The position numbers and the translations under genes were made by a program. Shown one piece after another: positions 17,233 through 26,633 of a stretch of DNA of 48,129 nucleotides. This DNA is from Flavobacteriaceae bacterium (GTDB taxonomy: Bacteria > Bacteroidota > Bacteroidia > Flavobacteriales > Flavobacteriaceae): the NCBI GenBank assembly GCA_002690805.1, contig NZFW01000014.1:1-48129 (forward strand). Reading direction: 5' to 3'. The notes beneath the pieces were generated by a model that was not told the DNA's origin, ran no database searches, and saw only the letters and a list, made by a program, of their open reading frames with translations. How positions within the stretch are numbered: position 1 is the first letter of the stretch; every line of letters begins with the position of its first letter.

Positions 17233-18207
17233 ATGCTCTTAATTAAGAAATATCAAAATCTTTTTTCAGACTACTTAAAGAGCTCATTGCCCGAATCACC
17301 TCCTGACAATTTATACAATCCGGCATCATATATTTTGAAATTAGGCGGGAAAAGAATTCGTCCAATATTAACTCTAATTTCTGCAGAGGTTTTTGGCGGT
17401 TCCATTAATGATGCTCTTCCAGCAGCTTTAGGAATTGAAGTTTTCCATAATTTTTCACTAATTCATGATGATATAATGGATAAGGCACCATTAAGAAGGG
17501 GAAAAAAAACTGTTCATGAAAAATGGGATGTAAACACTGCTATTCTCTCTGGAGATGTAATGTTAATTTGGTCATATGAGCTTTTTCAAAAATACTCACC
17601 AGATATATCTTTTTTATTGAATGTAATCTTTACCAAAACCGCTAGGAAGGTATGTGAAGGCCAACAAATGGACATGGACTTCCCAAATCAAGAAGATATT
17701 TCTATTGATGATTACATGTTGATGATTGAATATAAAACAGCTGCTTTAATTGGATGTGCATTGTCAGTTGGCGCTATAATTTCCGGAGCAAAAAATGAAC
17801 AAGTAAATTTAATATATGATATTGGATTGGAGCTTGGATTAGTTTTTCAACTTCAAGATGATTATCTAGATGTATTTGGAGATAGAAAAAAAACTGGAAA
17901 GCAAATAGGTGGAGATATAATTGAAAATAAAAAAACCTTTCTTCATTTATATGCCAAAACAAAATCATCTAATGAATTAAAAAAAGAATTAAAAAAATGG
18001 ACAGCTCTCAGTCCCAAAGATCCTGAGAAAAAAATTTCTGCAATTAAGTCCATTTATAATTCATCTGGAGCAGTCAAAGCAGTTCAAAAAAAAATTGAAT
18101 TATTGTCAAAAACATCTATCAATAAAATTAAAAGCTTGAAGCTTGCTCAAAGTAAAGAAATCATTCTAATTGATTTTGTAGAGAGATTAGTAGAAAGAGA
18201 TTTTTAA
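17233..18207 (+). CDS. Polyprenyl diphosphate synthase, probably short-chain (FPP/GGPP type)
   Basis: Trans-prenyltransferase of 324 residues that extends allylic diphosphates with isopentenyl diphosphate. The first Asp-rich motif DDIMD is at 79-83 with downstream RRG (88-90); the second, DDYLD, is at 209-213. There is no two-residue insertion in the first motif, and F74 sits five residues before it. In this family a bulky aromatic there limits chain length, so a C15-C20 product is inferred, possibly the precursor used for carotenoids. A longer-chain menaquinone-tail role cannot be excluded. Its stop codon interlocks with that of the convergent lycopene cyclase gene (shared TTAA at 18204-18207). 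Confidence 0.9.
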   Translation: MLLIKKYQNLFSDYLKSSLPESPPDNLYNPASYILKLGGKRIRPILTLISAEVFGGSINDALPAALGIEVFHNFSLIHDDIMDKAPLRRGKKTVHEKWDVNTAILSGDVMLIWSYELFQKYSPDISFLLNVIFTKTARKVCEGQQMDMDFPNQEDISIDDYMLMIEYKTAALIGCALSVGAIISGAKNEQVNLIYDIGLELGLVFQLQDDYLDVFGDRKKTGKQIGGDIIENKKTFLHLYAKTKSSNELKKELKKWTALSPKDPEKKISAIKSIYNSSGAVKAVQKKIELLSKTSINKIKSLKLAQSKEIILIDFVERLVERDF

Positions 18208-19343
18208 AATAGTCTTTTTATTAAGGCTTCAATGAACCAACTTTTTTTAAAAGTGTACATTAGTTTTATTTCTTCAAAAAGGGATGTCTTGTTATCTAAA
18301 AATTTAAAAATTATCTCCGGCTTATTTCTTTCAAACATTATTTTAAAAATTGAACTACCCATTTCATTATGCTTGTTTAATACATCTAAAAAAAGTAAAT
18401 CGTAAAACCAAAATCGAGTATTTTTCTCAAATTTGTTTAAATGTTTTTCTTTTTTTAAAAAGGAAACAAGTGAGTTCGTTTTATTTATTGTATTTAAAAA
18501 TGTATAACCTGTACTAGCTTTGGTCCATCCACCAGCAGTTCCAATATGGAGCAGTTTTTTAGTGTTACCTGACCTAAACTTATAGGCTGTCATTGGAATA
18601 CTTCCTTTTTCTGTTTCAAGTACTTTATAACTTCCTGAATCTAGATTATTTAGATAAGTTTTAATTGATCTTTTATATTCAGATGTTTTTAATTCAGTGG
18701 GGGAAAAAAGTGTGTATTCTACTAGAGCTTTTGTTTTGGAAAATGGAAGAATATACATGAACCTTGTGGATTTTTTTTGAGGTAAATCAAAGTCCATTAT
18801 AGTTACTGCGTCTGGAGAAAAAATTTCATTTTGAGTTTCAATTAATTGGCCGATAAAATGCTGTTTTAAAAATGGATATTGTTTTTGATTTTTAATAATA
18901 TTAATATCAAGAATACTTGTAAAGATATATTCCCCAAAATAAGTTCCTTTGTCAGTCGTTACAATATTTTGTTTTTTATTGATATTTTTGACTTGGGCAT
19001 TTAAGTAGCTTAAATTATTGTCTTTCGATTTTATCACAAGAAAATTATTATAAAAATCAATTCCTCTGATTTGTTTGTAAGTGTATGGTTTTGTCTCAAA
19101 TTTCTTTACAAATCCATCTGACTTAAAATATGCAAAATCCCATTTTCTACTAACAATTTTATCTAATTCTCCTGCTCCTTTTTCCCAAAAGCACCAAGTC
19201 CTATCATTAATAGATTTAGAGTCTTTCTCAATTAATAAAATTTTTTTATTTACAAAATATGGATCAGAAACTAATTTATCTGCAAGAAGAAGACCTGATG
19301 CTCCTCCGCCACAAATTATATAATTGAATTTTTTTGTTTCCAT
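18204..19343 (-). CDS. crtY: Lycopene beta-cyclase
   Basis: Flavoprotein of 379 residues that cyclises the psi-ends of lycopene to give beta-carotene, at the membrane. The N-terminal dinucleotide-binding motif is CGGGASG (11-17). RTWCFWE (48-54) is the cyclase signature, with later conserved stretches MDFDLPQ, FMYILPFS, LVEYTLFS and GTAGGWTKASTGYTF. No phytoene synthase, desaturase or hydroxylase is within this window. Upstream, a -7 box (19356-19363) lies in the gap shared with the divergent ZIP gene. Beta-carotene could serve zeaxanthin or retinal synthesis; the sequence here does not decide. Confidence 0.93.
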   Translation of the reverse strand: METKKFNYIICGGGASGLLLADKLVSDPYFVNKKILLIEKDSKSINDRTWCFWEKGAGELDKIVSRKWDFAYFKSDGFVKKFETKPYTYKQIRGIDFYNNFLVIKSKDNNLSYLNAQVKNINKKQNIVTTDKGTYFGEYIFTSILDINIIKNQKQYPFLKQHFIGQLIETQNEIFSPDAVTIMDFDLPQKKSTRFMYILPFSKTKALVEYTLFSPTELKTSEYKRSIKTYLNNLDSGSYKVLETEKGSIPMTAYKFRSGNTKKLLHIGTAGGWTKASTGYTFLNTINKTNSLVSFLKKEKHLNKFEKNTRFWFYDLLFLDVLNKHNEMGSSIFKIMFERNKPEIIFKFLDNKTSLFEEIKLMYTFKKSWFIEALIKRLF

Positions 19344-19355
19344 AAAGTATTATTT

Positions 19356-19363
19356 CAAAAGTA
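19356..19363 (-). promoter_or_regulatory. -7 promoter box (TACTTTTG) of crtY
   Basis: The minus-strand sequence TACTTTTG matches TAnnTTTG 12 bases before the crtY start. No TTTG lies at the normal distance upstream, so this is a half-supported promoter call. Confidence 0.35.
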
Positions 19364-19424
19364 TATAATTCAGATCAATACTCTTCTTTTTTAATTATTT
19401 TTGCTAAAAATAAAATTATTTTTA

Positions 19425-20240
19425 ATGGAAAGTATATTCTCTTTTTTTGAGTCAATAAATCCTATTTTAGGTGCATTTTATGCAACTATTTTTACATGGG
19501 GATTAACCGCACTAGGAGCTTCATTTGTATTTTTATTCAAATCAATGAATAGAGCGGTTTTGGATGGAATGTTGGGTTTTACAGGAGGGGTAATGGTTGC
19601 CGCAAGTTTTTGGAGTCTTTTGTCTCCTGCCATTGAAATGACTGCTGGGGTTGGATTAGAGAAAGTTATTCCAGCATCTATAGGATTTGGTTTAGGTGCT
19701 ATCTTTTTATTTTCATTGGATAAAATTTTACCACACATACATATAAATTTTAAAGAGACAGAAGGAATTAAAACACCATGGAGAAGAACAACACTTATGG
19801 TTTTAGCTATAACTCTCCATAATATTCCTGAAGGGTTGGCGGTAGGAGTTTTATTTGGGGGAGTTGCTTCAGGACTTCCGGAAGCATCAATTGCTGGTGC
19901 AGTAACATTAGCAATTGGAATTGGAATTCAAAATTTTCCTGAAGGGATTGCAGTTGCAATGCCATTAAGAAGGCAAGGAGTTAGCCGTTTTAAAAGCTTT
20001 TGGTATGGTCAAATGTCAGCAATTGTTGAACCAATTGCTGCAGTTATTGGTGCTGTCGCTGTAACTTTTTTCACACCTTTACTTCCGTATGCATTATCAT
20101 TTGCAGCAGGAGCAATGATTTTTGTTGTTGTAGAAGAGGTGATCCCTGAAACTCAACAAGATAGATATACTGATATTGCGACCCTAGGATTTATTGGTGG
20201 CTTCATATTAATGATGATTCTTGATGTATCTTTAGGTTAA
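19425..20240 (+). CDS. ZIP-family metal ion transporter
   Basis: Inner-membrane divalent-metal importer of the ZIP family (zinc most likely), 271 residues from the ATG at 19425. An in-frame TTG at 19401 would add eight residues but lies in an AT-rich leader, so I prefer the ATG. About eight helices are visible. The metal-site motifs are HNIPEG in helix 4 (132-137) and QNFPEG in helix 5 (169-174), the second with Gln where some members have His. A short His-containing loop, LPHIHINFKE, precedes helix 4. It is divergent from crtY and its stop interlocks with that of thiL. Confidence 0.92.
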   Translation: MESIFSFFESINPILGAFYATIFTWGLTALGASFVFLFKSMNRAVLDGMLGFTGGVMVAASFWSLLSPAIEMTAGVGLEKVIPASIGFGLGAIFLFSLDKILPHIHINFKETEGIKTPWRRTTLMVLAITLHNIPEGLAVGVLFGGVASGLPEASIAGAVTLAIGIGIQNFPEGIAVAMPLRRQGVSRFKSFWYGQMSAIVEPIAAVIGAVAVTFFTPLLPYALSFAAGAMIFVVVEEVIPETQQDRYTDIATLGFIGGFILMMILDVSLG

Positions 20241-21289
20241 ATTTTCTTAGAAATAGGATTCCAGCCTTGTGCAGTTAAATCAATTTGCTCATTTAATCCA
20301 TTTATTAGTTTTGCTCCAGTTTCTTTGTTTGTAAAATATCCAATAATTGTTAAATAAGGGTGATTTTTAACTTTGTCATAATCAGATTGTGAAATTGCCA
20401 TTAAAAGTTCATAATCTTCTCCACCATTAAGAGCAGCAGTTGTTGGATTAAATTTAAACTCTTCACATATGCTGATAACTTCAGTATCGATAGGTATTTT
20501 TTGTTCATAAATGTGACATCCTAATTTTGATGACTTACATAAATGAAGAGTTTCTGAAGAGAGGCCATCACTAATGTCAATCATAGCGTTAGGAATAATA
20601 TTTAAACTCTCTAAAAGTTCAAAAACATCTTTTCGAGCCTCGGGTTTGAGTTGTTTGCCAATACTGTAAGTGTATGAATCTAAATCAGGCTGAACATTTG
20701 GATTGACTTTAAAAACAGACTTTTCTCTTTCTAAAACCTGAAGTCCAGCATAAGCTCCTCCTAGGTCTCCGGTTACAACTAATAGATCATTATTTTTAGC
20801 CCCACTTCTTTTACAAAGTTTTTTTTTATCAATTATTCCAATTGCTGTTATTGATATTATCATACCTTTTGTTGAGCTGGTTGTGTCTCCACCTACTAAA
20901 TCAACATTATATTTTGTACATGCAGCTTTTATACCATCATAAAAATCTTCTAATGCTTCAACAGGAAATCTATTAGAAACAGCAATGGATACAGTAATTT
21001 GATTTGGTTTTGCATTCATTGAATAGAGATCAGATAAATTAACAACAACAGATTTATACCCTAAATGTTTGAGAGGAACATATGATAAGTCAAAATGCAC
21101 ACCCTCAACCAATAAATCTGTACTTATAACACTTAATTTTTTATGAGAATCAATTACACATCCATCATCTCCAATTCCAAGAATAGATGAAGAGTTTTTT
21201 ATGGTAAAATTCTTGGTGAGATGATTAATTAATTCAAATTCACCAAAAGTATTAATTGGAGTTAATTTTGTGTTTTTATTTTCAAGCAT
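20237..21289 (-). CDS. thiL: Thiamine-monophosphate kinase
   Basis: ATP-dependent kinase that makes thiamine diphosphate, the cofactor of DXS among others. The protein has 350 residues in the PurM/AIR-synthase fold. The N-terminal GIGDDG (40-45) Mg-ATP motif, STDLLVEGVHFD, the VNLSDLYSM segment, GGDTTSS and GGEDYELL toward the C-terminus are diagnostic. It is convergent with the ZIP gene (shared TTAA) and divergent from the propeller lipoprotein gene. No TPP riboswitch is visible in the 73-base upstream gap. No other thiamine genes are nearby. Confidence 0.95.
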   Translation of the reverse strand: MLENKNTKLTPINTFGEFELINHLTKNFTIKNSSSILGIGDDGCVIDSHKKLSVISTDLLVEGVHFDLSYVPLKHLGYKSVVVNLSDLYSMNAKPNQITVSIAVSNRFPVEALEDFYDGIKAACTKYNVDLVGGDTTSSTKGMIISITAIGIIDKKKLCKRSGAKNNDLLVVTGDLGGAYAGLQVLEREKSVFKVNPNVQPDLDSYTYSIGKQLKPEARKDVFELLESLNIIPNAMIDISDGLSSETLHLCKSSKLGCHIYEQKIPIDTEVISICEEFKFNPTTAALNGGEDYELLMAISQSDYDKVKNHPYLTIIGYFTNKETGAKLINGLNEQIDLTAQGWNPISKKI

Positions 21290-21362
21290 TCAACAAAAAT
21301 ACACAAATAGATACATCCTTTACATATCATAATAATTAGTTATGAATTGATTAAATTGCAAA

Positions 21363-22640
21363 ATGAAAAAAAACTATTTCTTGATTGTTATATTTTTCAT
21401 TTGTATTAATTGTAATAAATATGAATATGATATAATAAATCAACCAATAATTTCTCCATCAATTGTCGATCCTCCTCTGTCTTCTGATCCTTCAACTCCC
21501 TTTGATCCGCCTGAGGCGCAAATAATTAAATGTGAAAATGGTTATGCTAATGGTTATCCATGCAAAGGAATGGATTTTTACAACCAGGTAACACTTTCAG
21601 AGCTAGGAAGTAGTTTTGCAAATGATAATTGGGGATGGACAGATCGTCAAAGTGGAAAAGAATATGTAATACAAGGATTAAATGATGGAACAGCTTTTAT
21701 TGACATAAGCAATCCTTTGAGCCCAAAAATCATTGGAAAACTTCCTGTTTCAACACCAAGTACTTGGAGAGATATTAAGGTTTATAAAAACCATGCTTAC
21801 ATTGTTTCTGAAGCAAATGATCATGGTCTTCAGGTTTTTGATTTAACACGTTTGAGAGATATTGAAACTTTTCAAAATCTTGATCCGGATAATAGGCTTG
21901 ATACTTTTGGAAGTGCACATAATATTGCCATAAATGAAAGTACAGGTTATGCGTATATTATTGGAAGTCAGAGATATTCTGGCGGTCCGATTTTTATTGA
22001 TCTAAATGAGCCTAAAAATCCAGTTGAGGTTGGTGGATATAGAAGTATGGGGTATTCGCACGATGCTCAAGTTGTTTTGTACCATGGTCCAGATGAAAAA
22101 TTTTTTGGTAAAGAAATTTATATAGGAAGTAACAGTGATGGCGGATCAAATAATAGGTTAGTAGTTGTGGATGTTACTGATAAAGACAATCCAAAACTAA
22201 TAACAACTAAATCATATGGTGGATCAGGCTATGCTCATCAAAGTTGGCTGTCTACGGATCATAAATATTTATTTTTTGGAGATGAATTAGATGAATATTA
22301 TTTTGGTGGTAATACAAAAACTTTTGTTTTTGATATGACAAATTTAAGCAGCCCATCATTAATTTTTACTTACAATGGAGAAACAACCGCAATTGATCAT
22401 AATGGGTATGTTGTTGGAGGACTCTATTATTTATCAAATTATACAGCAGGATTAAGAGTTATTGACATTTCTCAAGTTGGAAATAAGACTATGGATGAAG
22501 TTATGTTTTTTGACACCCATCCCGAGAGTGATCTTAGTAGTTTCGATGGAGTCTGGAATGCCTATCCATTTTTTCAAAGTGGAATTATTGCAATTAGTGA
22601 TGGTCAGGGTGGACTTTTTTTAGTTAAATCTTCTAATTAA
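21363..22640 (+). CDS. Choice-of-anchor B family (LVIVD-repeat) lipoprotein
   Basis: The 425-residue predicted lipoprotein has a signal peptide ending with C17 (FFICINC). After a Pro-rich linker, a beta-propeller with LVIVD-like repeats follows: GTAFIDISNPLSPKIIG, GLQVFDLTRL, PIFIDLNEPKNPVEVG, LVVVDVTDKDNPKLIT, KTFVFDMTNLSSPSLIF and LRVIDISQV. WGWTDRQSGKEY (about 97-108) is the typical opening of the choice-of-anchor B family. Its biochemical function is not established; an extracytoplasmic, probably cell-surface location is inferred. The stop codon abuts the start of the next lipoprotein gene (TAA directly followed by ATG). Confidence 0.85.
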   Translation: MKKNYFLIVIFFICINCNKYEYDIINQPIISPSIVDPPLSSDPSTPFDPPEAQIIKCENGYANGYPCKGMDFYNQVTLSELGSSFANDNWGWTDRQSGKEYVIQGLNDGTAFIDISNPLSPKIIGKLPVSTPSTWRDIKVYKNHAYIVSEANDHGLQVFDLTRLRDIETFQNLDPDNRLDTFGSAHNIAINESTGYAYIIGSQRYSGGPIFIDLNEPKNPVEVGGYRSMGYSHDAQVVLYHGPDEKFFGKEIYIGSNSDGGSNNRLVVVDVTDKDNPKLITTKSYGGSGYAHQSWLSTDHKYLFFGDELDEYYFGGNTKTFVFDMTNLSSPSLIFTYNGETTAIDHNGYVVGGLYYLSNYTAGLRVIDISQVGNKTMDEVMFFDTHPESDLSSFDGVWNAYPFFQSGIIAISDGQGGLFLVKSSN

Positions 22641-23984
22641 ATGAAAAAATTAATTTTAATTTTATTTTTCTTAATTAGTTGTTCACCAGATTTTTCAGAA
22701 TTGACATTTTCAGATTTGTCATTTATAGAAAATGAATTAAAAATTATTGAAATTCTTAAGGGAAATGATGATGATATTGTAAATAAAGTTGTTGCAACAA
22801 ATGATGGAGGGTTCATAATAGTAGGAAATACAAAAAGTACAAATGGATATTATCAAAGTAAAGAAAGAGAAGGGAATGATATTTTTTTGTCAAAATTCAA
22901 CGCTGAAGGAATAATAGAATGGATGAAAATTTATGGGGGATCTGACGATGATATTGGAAATGATGTGATTGAATCTTTAGATGGAAGTTTTTATATTATA
23001 GGATATAGTAAAAGTAATGATGGAGATGCTTCTTTTAATAAAGGACAACATGATAATTGGCTAATAAAAACAGATTTTTTAGGTAACTTAATTTGGGAAA
23101 AAAGTTATGGATTTGCTGGTCATGATCATGCCTATAATATTATAAAAACCAATGATGGAGGCTTATTTTTTAATGGGTTTTTAGACGTTACTTCATCAGA
23201 AGGGGAGGGAAGTTCTCTTAGGCATGGTGTTGGAGAGTTTTGGTGTCATAAAGTCAACATGAATGGAGAAATAATTTGGAGAAGGTTTTTTGGTGGATCT
23301 AATAATGACAGATCTTATGATGCCATTGAAACTTTGGATGGAGGGTTCATAATAGTAGGAACCTCGGAAAGCCAAGATTTTGAAATAACTAATCCAAATG
23401 GAAGTTATGATATGTGGATTGTTAGAATTTCATCTAACGGAGAATTGGTATGGGAAAAATCTATTGGAGGATTAGCTATAGATGAAGGTATTACTATTTT
23501 AAAAACAGATGATAATAACTATATGATTCTTGGAAACACTAATAGTTTAAAAATAGAGGGTACAAAAATTCAAGGCATGAATGATTATCTTTTTATAAAA
23601 ATTGATTCAGATGGGAATATTATATTTAAGTTTCGACACGGAACCCAAAATTTTGATTATGCAAAAGATATGATTCAAACTAAAGATGGCAGCTATTTTG
23701 TTGTTGGCTATTCCAGAAACCCAGAGAATATTCAAGGCGTAAACCTTGAAAACAACTCTATTTTTTTAAGTCAAGCTCAATCAAATGGGGTCATTCAAAA
23801 GACATGGACTTTAAATGGTGCTAATGAAGATCTCGGATATTCAGTTTGTCAGTTAAAAAATGGAAAATTAGTTATCGTAGGATCAACTGAAAGTACAGAC
23901 CTTGATTACTCTCGTGTAGCTCATTTCGAAAGTGAATCAAATTCCTCAAATAAAGATATTTTTATTGCTATTTTGAATAAGTAA
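22641..23984 (+). CDS. Predicted seven-bladed beta-propeller lipoprotein, function unknown
   Basis: The 447-residue lipoprotein has its lipidation site at C14 (FFLISCS). The rest is seven tandem repeats of about 50-70 residues. Each has a core like [IV]-x-[ET]-x-D-G-[GS]-F-x-[IV]-[IV]-G-x-[ST]-x-S, then a strand of the form D-x-[WF]-[IL]-x-K-x-[ND]-x-x-G-x-[IL]-x-W. The last copy ends in KDIFIAILNK, which could close the ring with the N-terminal strand. I know of no assigned function. It follows the LVIVD lipoprotein gene without a gap, so the two are almost certainly one operon and may act together at the envelope. Two repeats share an identical 23-base DNA stretch (near 22803 and 23338), consistent with repeat duplication. 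Confidence 0.8.
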   Translation: MKKLILILFFLISCSPDFSELTFSDLSFIENELKIIEILKGNDDDIVNKVVATNDGGFIIVGNTKSTNGYYQSKEREGNDIFLSKFNAEGIIEWMKIYGGSDDDIGNDVIESLDGSFYIIGYSKSNDGDASFNKGQHDNWLIKTDFLGNLIWEKSYGFAGHDHAYNIIKTNDGGLFFNGFLDVTSSEGEGSSLRHGVGEFWCHKVNMNGEIIWRRFFGGSNNDRSYDAIETLDGGFIIVGTSESQDFEITNPNGSYDMWIVRISSNGELVWEKSIGGLAIDEGITILKTDDNNYMILGNTNSLKIEGTKIQGMNDYLFIKIDSDGNIIFKFRHGTQNFDYAKDMIQTKDGSYFVVGYSRNPENIQGVNLENNSIFLSQAQSNGVIQKTWTLNGANEDLGYSVCQLKNGKLVIVGSTESTDLDYSRVAHFESESNSSNKDIFIAILNK

Positions 23985-24043
23985 AGATTACTTATTAAAA
24001 GTTAAAATTTACAGTTGAAAAGAAAAATTTATTAAGTATTACT

Positions 24044-24051
24044 TATATTTG
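24044..24051 (+). promoter_or_regulatory. -7 promoter box (TATATTTG) of the suf operon
   Basis: TATATTTG matches TAnnTTTG and lies 29 bases before the sufA ATG, a normal leader length. The preceding 19-21 bases hold no TTTG, only an AT-rich stretch. No IscR- or Fur-like palindrome was recognised in the 96-base gap. Confidence 0.55.
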
Positions 24052-24080
24052 CAGTGTATTTAATTAAACTTTAAGATAAT

Positions 24081-24410
24081 ATGATTAAGGTTTCTGCTTC
24101 GGCAAAAAATAAAGTTAGAGTATTAATGAAAGAAGAAGGTTTTGACCCTAATCAAGCTTATGTGAGAGTGGGTGTTAAAAGCGGTGGCTGCTCTGGACTA
24201 TCTTATGATTTAAATTTTGATGATAAAACTAATAATGAAGATAAACTTTACGAGGACAATAATGTAAAAATTATAGTTGATAAAAAAAGTCTTTTGTATT
24301 TAATTGGTACTACCTTAGAATACTCAGGTGGATTAAATGGAAAGGGATTTGTTTTTAATAACCCAAATGCTGAGAGAACTTGCGGGTGTGGAGAAAGCTT
24401 TTCTCTTTAA
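24081..24410 (+). CDS. sufA: A-type iron-sulfur carrier protein (SufA/HesB family)
   Basis: Carrier that receives Fe-S clusters from the SufBCD scaffold and passes them to target enzymes. The protein has 109 residues, with the three conserved cysteines at C37 (GGCSGL), C101 and C103 (TCGCGESF). It is the first gene of the suf operon, 10 bases before sufB. The names SufA, IscA and ErpA cannot be separated on sequence alone; the position supports SufA. Confidence 0.93.
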   Translation: MIKVSASAKNKVRVLMKEEGFDPNQAYVRVGVKSGGCSGLSYDLNFDDKTNNEDKLYEDNNVKIIVDKKSLLYLIGTTLEYSGGLNGKGFVFNNPNAERTCGCGESFSL

Positions 24411-24420
24411 ATTTTATTTT

Positions 24421-25866
24421 ATGGCATACACTGAAGAAGAATTAAAAAAAGAATTAGAGACAAAGGAATATGAATATGGTTTTTATACTGACATAGAATC
24501 GGAAACATTTCCAGTTGGATTAAGTGAAGAAATTGTTGTGGCAATTTCGAAGAAAAAAAATGAACCAGAATGGATGACTACTTGGAGACTCAAGGCATTT
24601 AATTCATGGTTAAATATGAAAGAACCTGATTGGGCTAATGTTAAATATGAAAAACCAGATTTTCAATCTATTTCATATTATTCAGCACCAAAAAAGAAGG
24701 ACCAGTATAAAAGTCTTGATGAAGTTGATCCAGAACTATTAAATACATTCAATAAATTAGGAATTTCAATTGATGAGCAAAAAAAACTTACTGGTGTTGC
24801 TATGGATATTGTAGTTGATTCTGTTTCTGTAGCTACAACTTTTCGTGACACCCTAGCAAAGAAAGGTATTATCTTTTGTTCAATTTCTGAAGCAATTAGA
24901 GAGTATCCAAAATTGGTTAAAAAGTATATTGGCACTATTGTTCCATCAACTGACAATTATTATGCAGCATTAAATTCAGCGGTTTTTTCAGATGGATCAT
25001 TCTGTTATATACCAAAAGGAGTTAGATGCCCAATGGAATTATCTACATATTTTAGAATAAATCAAGCAGGAACTGGTCAGTTTGAAAGAACTTTAGTAGT
25101 TGCTGACAAAGGGAGTTATGTTAGTTATCTTGAAGGCTGTACAGCTCCTTCAAGGGATGAAAATCAATTACATGCAGCAGTTGTTGAATTAATTGCACAT
25201 GATGATGCCGAAATCAAGTACTCTACTGTTCAAAATTGGTTTCCTGGGAATAAAGATGGTAAAGGTGGAGTATACAATTTTGTAACAAAGCGAGGAATAT
25301 GTCACAATAATGCAAAAATTTCATGGACTCAGGTTGAGACAGGTTCTGCAGTAACATGGAAATACCCCTCATGTGTTTTAAGGGGTGATAACTCAATAGG
25401 TGAATTTTATTCAATAGCTGTTACTAATAATTATCAACAAGCAGATACAGGAACAAAAATGATTCACATTGGGAAGAATACAAAAAGTACAATAATTTCA
25501 AAAGGAATTTCTGCTGGAAGCTCTCAAAATAGTTACAGAGGTTTAGTTCAAGTTAATTCTCGCGCTCAAAATGCAAGAAACTTTTCACAATGTGATTCAT
25601 TATTGATGGGCAACAAATGTGGTGCTCACACTTTCCCTTACATAGAGGCAAAAAATAATTCTGCTCAAATAGAACATGAAGCAACAACCAGTAAAATTGG
25701 AGAAGATCAAATTTTCTATTGTAATCAAAGAGGAATCGATACTGAAAAAGCAATTGCACTAATTGTTAATGGTTTTAGTAAGGAAGTATTGAATAAATTA
25801 CCCATGGAATTTGCTGTTGAAGCTCAAAAACTATTAGAAATTTCCCTAGAAGGATCAGTGGGATAA
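24421..25866 (+). CDS. sufB: Fe-S cluster assembly scaffold SufB
   Basis: Core scaffold of the SufBCD complex, 481 residues from the ATG at 24421. The frame is open further upstream to 24337, but that part overlaps sufA and is not family-like. Conserved blocks include [25 protein letters not shown], the [25 protein letters not shown] region, [22 protein letters not shown] and the C-terminal [28 protein letters not shown] beta-helix with [12 protein letters not shown]. It works with SufC (ATPase) and SufD (paralogue), encoded next. Confidence 0.97.
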   Translation: MAYTEEELKKELETKEYEYGFYTDIESETFPVGLSEEIVVAISKKKNEPEWMTTWRLKAFNSWLNMKEPDWANVKYEKPDFQSISYYSAPKKKDQYKSLDEVDPELLNTFNKLGISIDEQKKLTGVAMDIVVDSVSVATTFRDTLAKKGIIFCSISEAIREYPKLVKKYIGTIVPSTDNYYAALNSAVFSDGSFCYIPKGVRCPMELSTYFRINQAGTGQFERTLVVADKGSYVSYLEGCTAPSRDENQLHAAVVELIAHDDAEIKYSTVQNWFPGNKDGKGGVYNFVTKRGICHNNAKISWTQVETGSAVTWKYPSCVLRGDNSIGEFYSIAVTNNYQQADTGTKMIHIGKNTKSTIISKGISAGSSQNSYRGLVQVNSRAQNARNFSQCDSLLMGNKCGAHTFPYIEAKNNSAQIEHEATTSKIGEDQIFYCNQRGIDTEKAIALIVNGFSKEVLNKLPMEFAVEAQKLLEISLEGSVG

Positions 25867-25883
25867 AATAAAAAATATTGATT

Positions 25884-26633
25884 ATGTTAACTATAGAAAA
25901 TCTTCACGCATCTGTAAATGGCAAAAAAATACTTAAAGGTGTAGATCTTGATGTTAAAGCAGGTGAAGTACATGCAATTATGGGTCCAAATGGATCTGGA
26001 AAAAGTACTTTATCATCAGTAATTGCTGGAAATGAAGTATATGAGATGACAAAGGGAAATATTTTATTAAATGGTGAAGATATAAATGAATTGGATGCTG
26101 AAGATAGAGCTCATAAAGGAATATTTTTATCTTTTCAATATCCTGTTGAAATCCCAGGAGTTAGTGTTACAAACTTTATTAAAACTGCAATTAATGAATC
26201 AAGAAAAGCTCAAGGCTTGGATGATATGAGTGCTAGTGAAATGTTAAAAAAAATTAGACAAAAAGCCGCTCTTTTGGATATTGATACTAAGTTTTTATCA
26301 CGATCATTAAATGAAGGCTTTTCCGGAGGAGAAAAAAAACGAAATGAAATATTTCAAATGGCAATGCTAGAACCTAAACTATCGATTTTAGATGAAACGG
26401 ATTCAGGTTTAGATATAGATGCCCTTAAAATTGTTGCAAATGGAGTTAACAAGCTTAAAAATGATCAAAATGCTGTAGTTATAATAACTCATTATCAGCG
26501 ACTATTGAATTATATAGCTCCAGATTTTGTCCATGTTCTTCATGATGGTAAAATTGTAAAATCGGGAACTAAGGATTTAGCAAATGAGTTGGAAGCTAAA
26601 GGATATGATTGGATAAAACAAGAATCAAATTAA
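25884..26633 (+). CDS. sufC: Fe-S cluster assembly ATPase SufC
   Basis: Soluble ABC-type ATPase of 249 residues that drives cluster assembly on SufB/SufD. Walker A is GPNGSGKST (34-42), the ABC signature appears as [14 protein letters not shown], and Walker B is [12 protein letters not shown]. The ATG at 25884 is preferred to a TTG six bases earlier. Its stop overlaps the sufD start by one base (TAATG). Confidence 0.97.
   Translation: MLTIENLHASVNGKKILKGVDLDVKAGEVHAIMGPNGSGKSTLSSVIAGNEVYEMTKGNILLNGEDINELDAEDRAHKGIFLSFQYPVEIPGVSVTNFIKTAINESRKAQGLDDMSASEMLKKIRQKAALLDIDTKFLSRSLNEGFSGGEKKRNEIFQMAMLEPKLSILDETDSGLDIDALKIVANGVNKLKNDQNAVVIITHYQRLLNYIAPDFVHVLHDGKIVKSGTKDLANELEAKGYDWIKQESN

Noticed and set aside
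21290-21362. TPP riboswitch before thiL
   Set aside because: The 73-base AT-rich gap lacks the conserved CTGAGA-type core and stem structure.
22803-23362. Identical 23-base stretch repeated inside the propeller lipoprotein gene, first thought to be a mobile or recombination repeat
   Set aside because: Both copies encode the same blade motif (DGGFIIVG) in frame; this is explained by duplication of a protein repeat.
24337-24420. Upstream extension of sufB by 28 codons
   Set aside because: The extension overlaps sufA, is not like other SufB N-termini, and the ATG at 24421 gives the normal family start.
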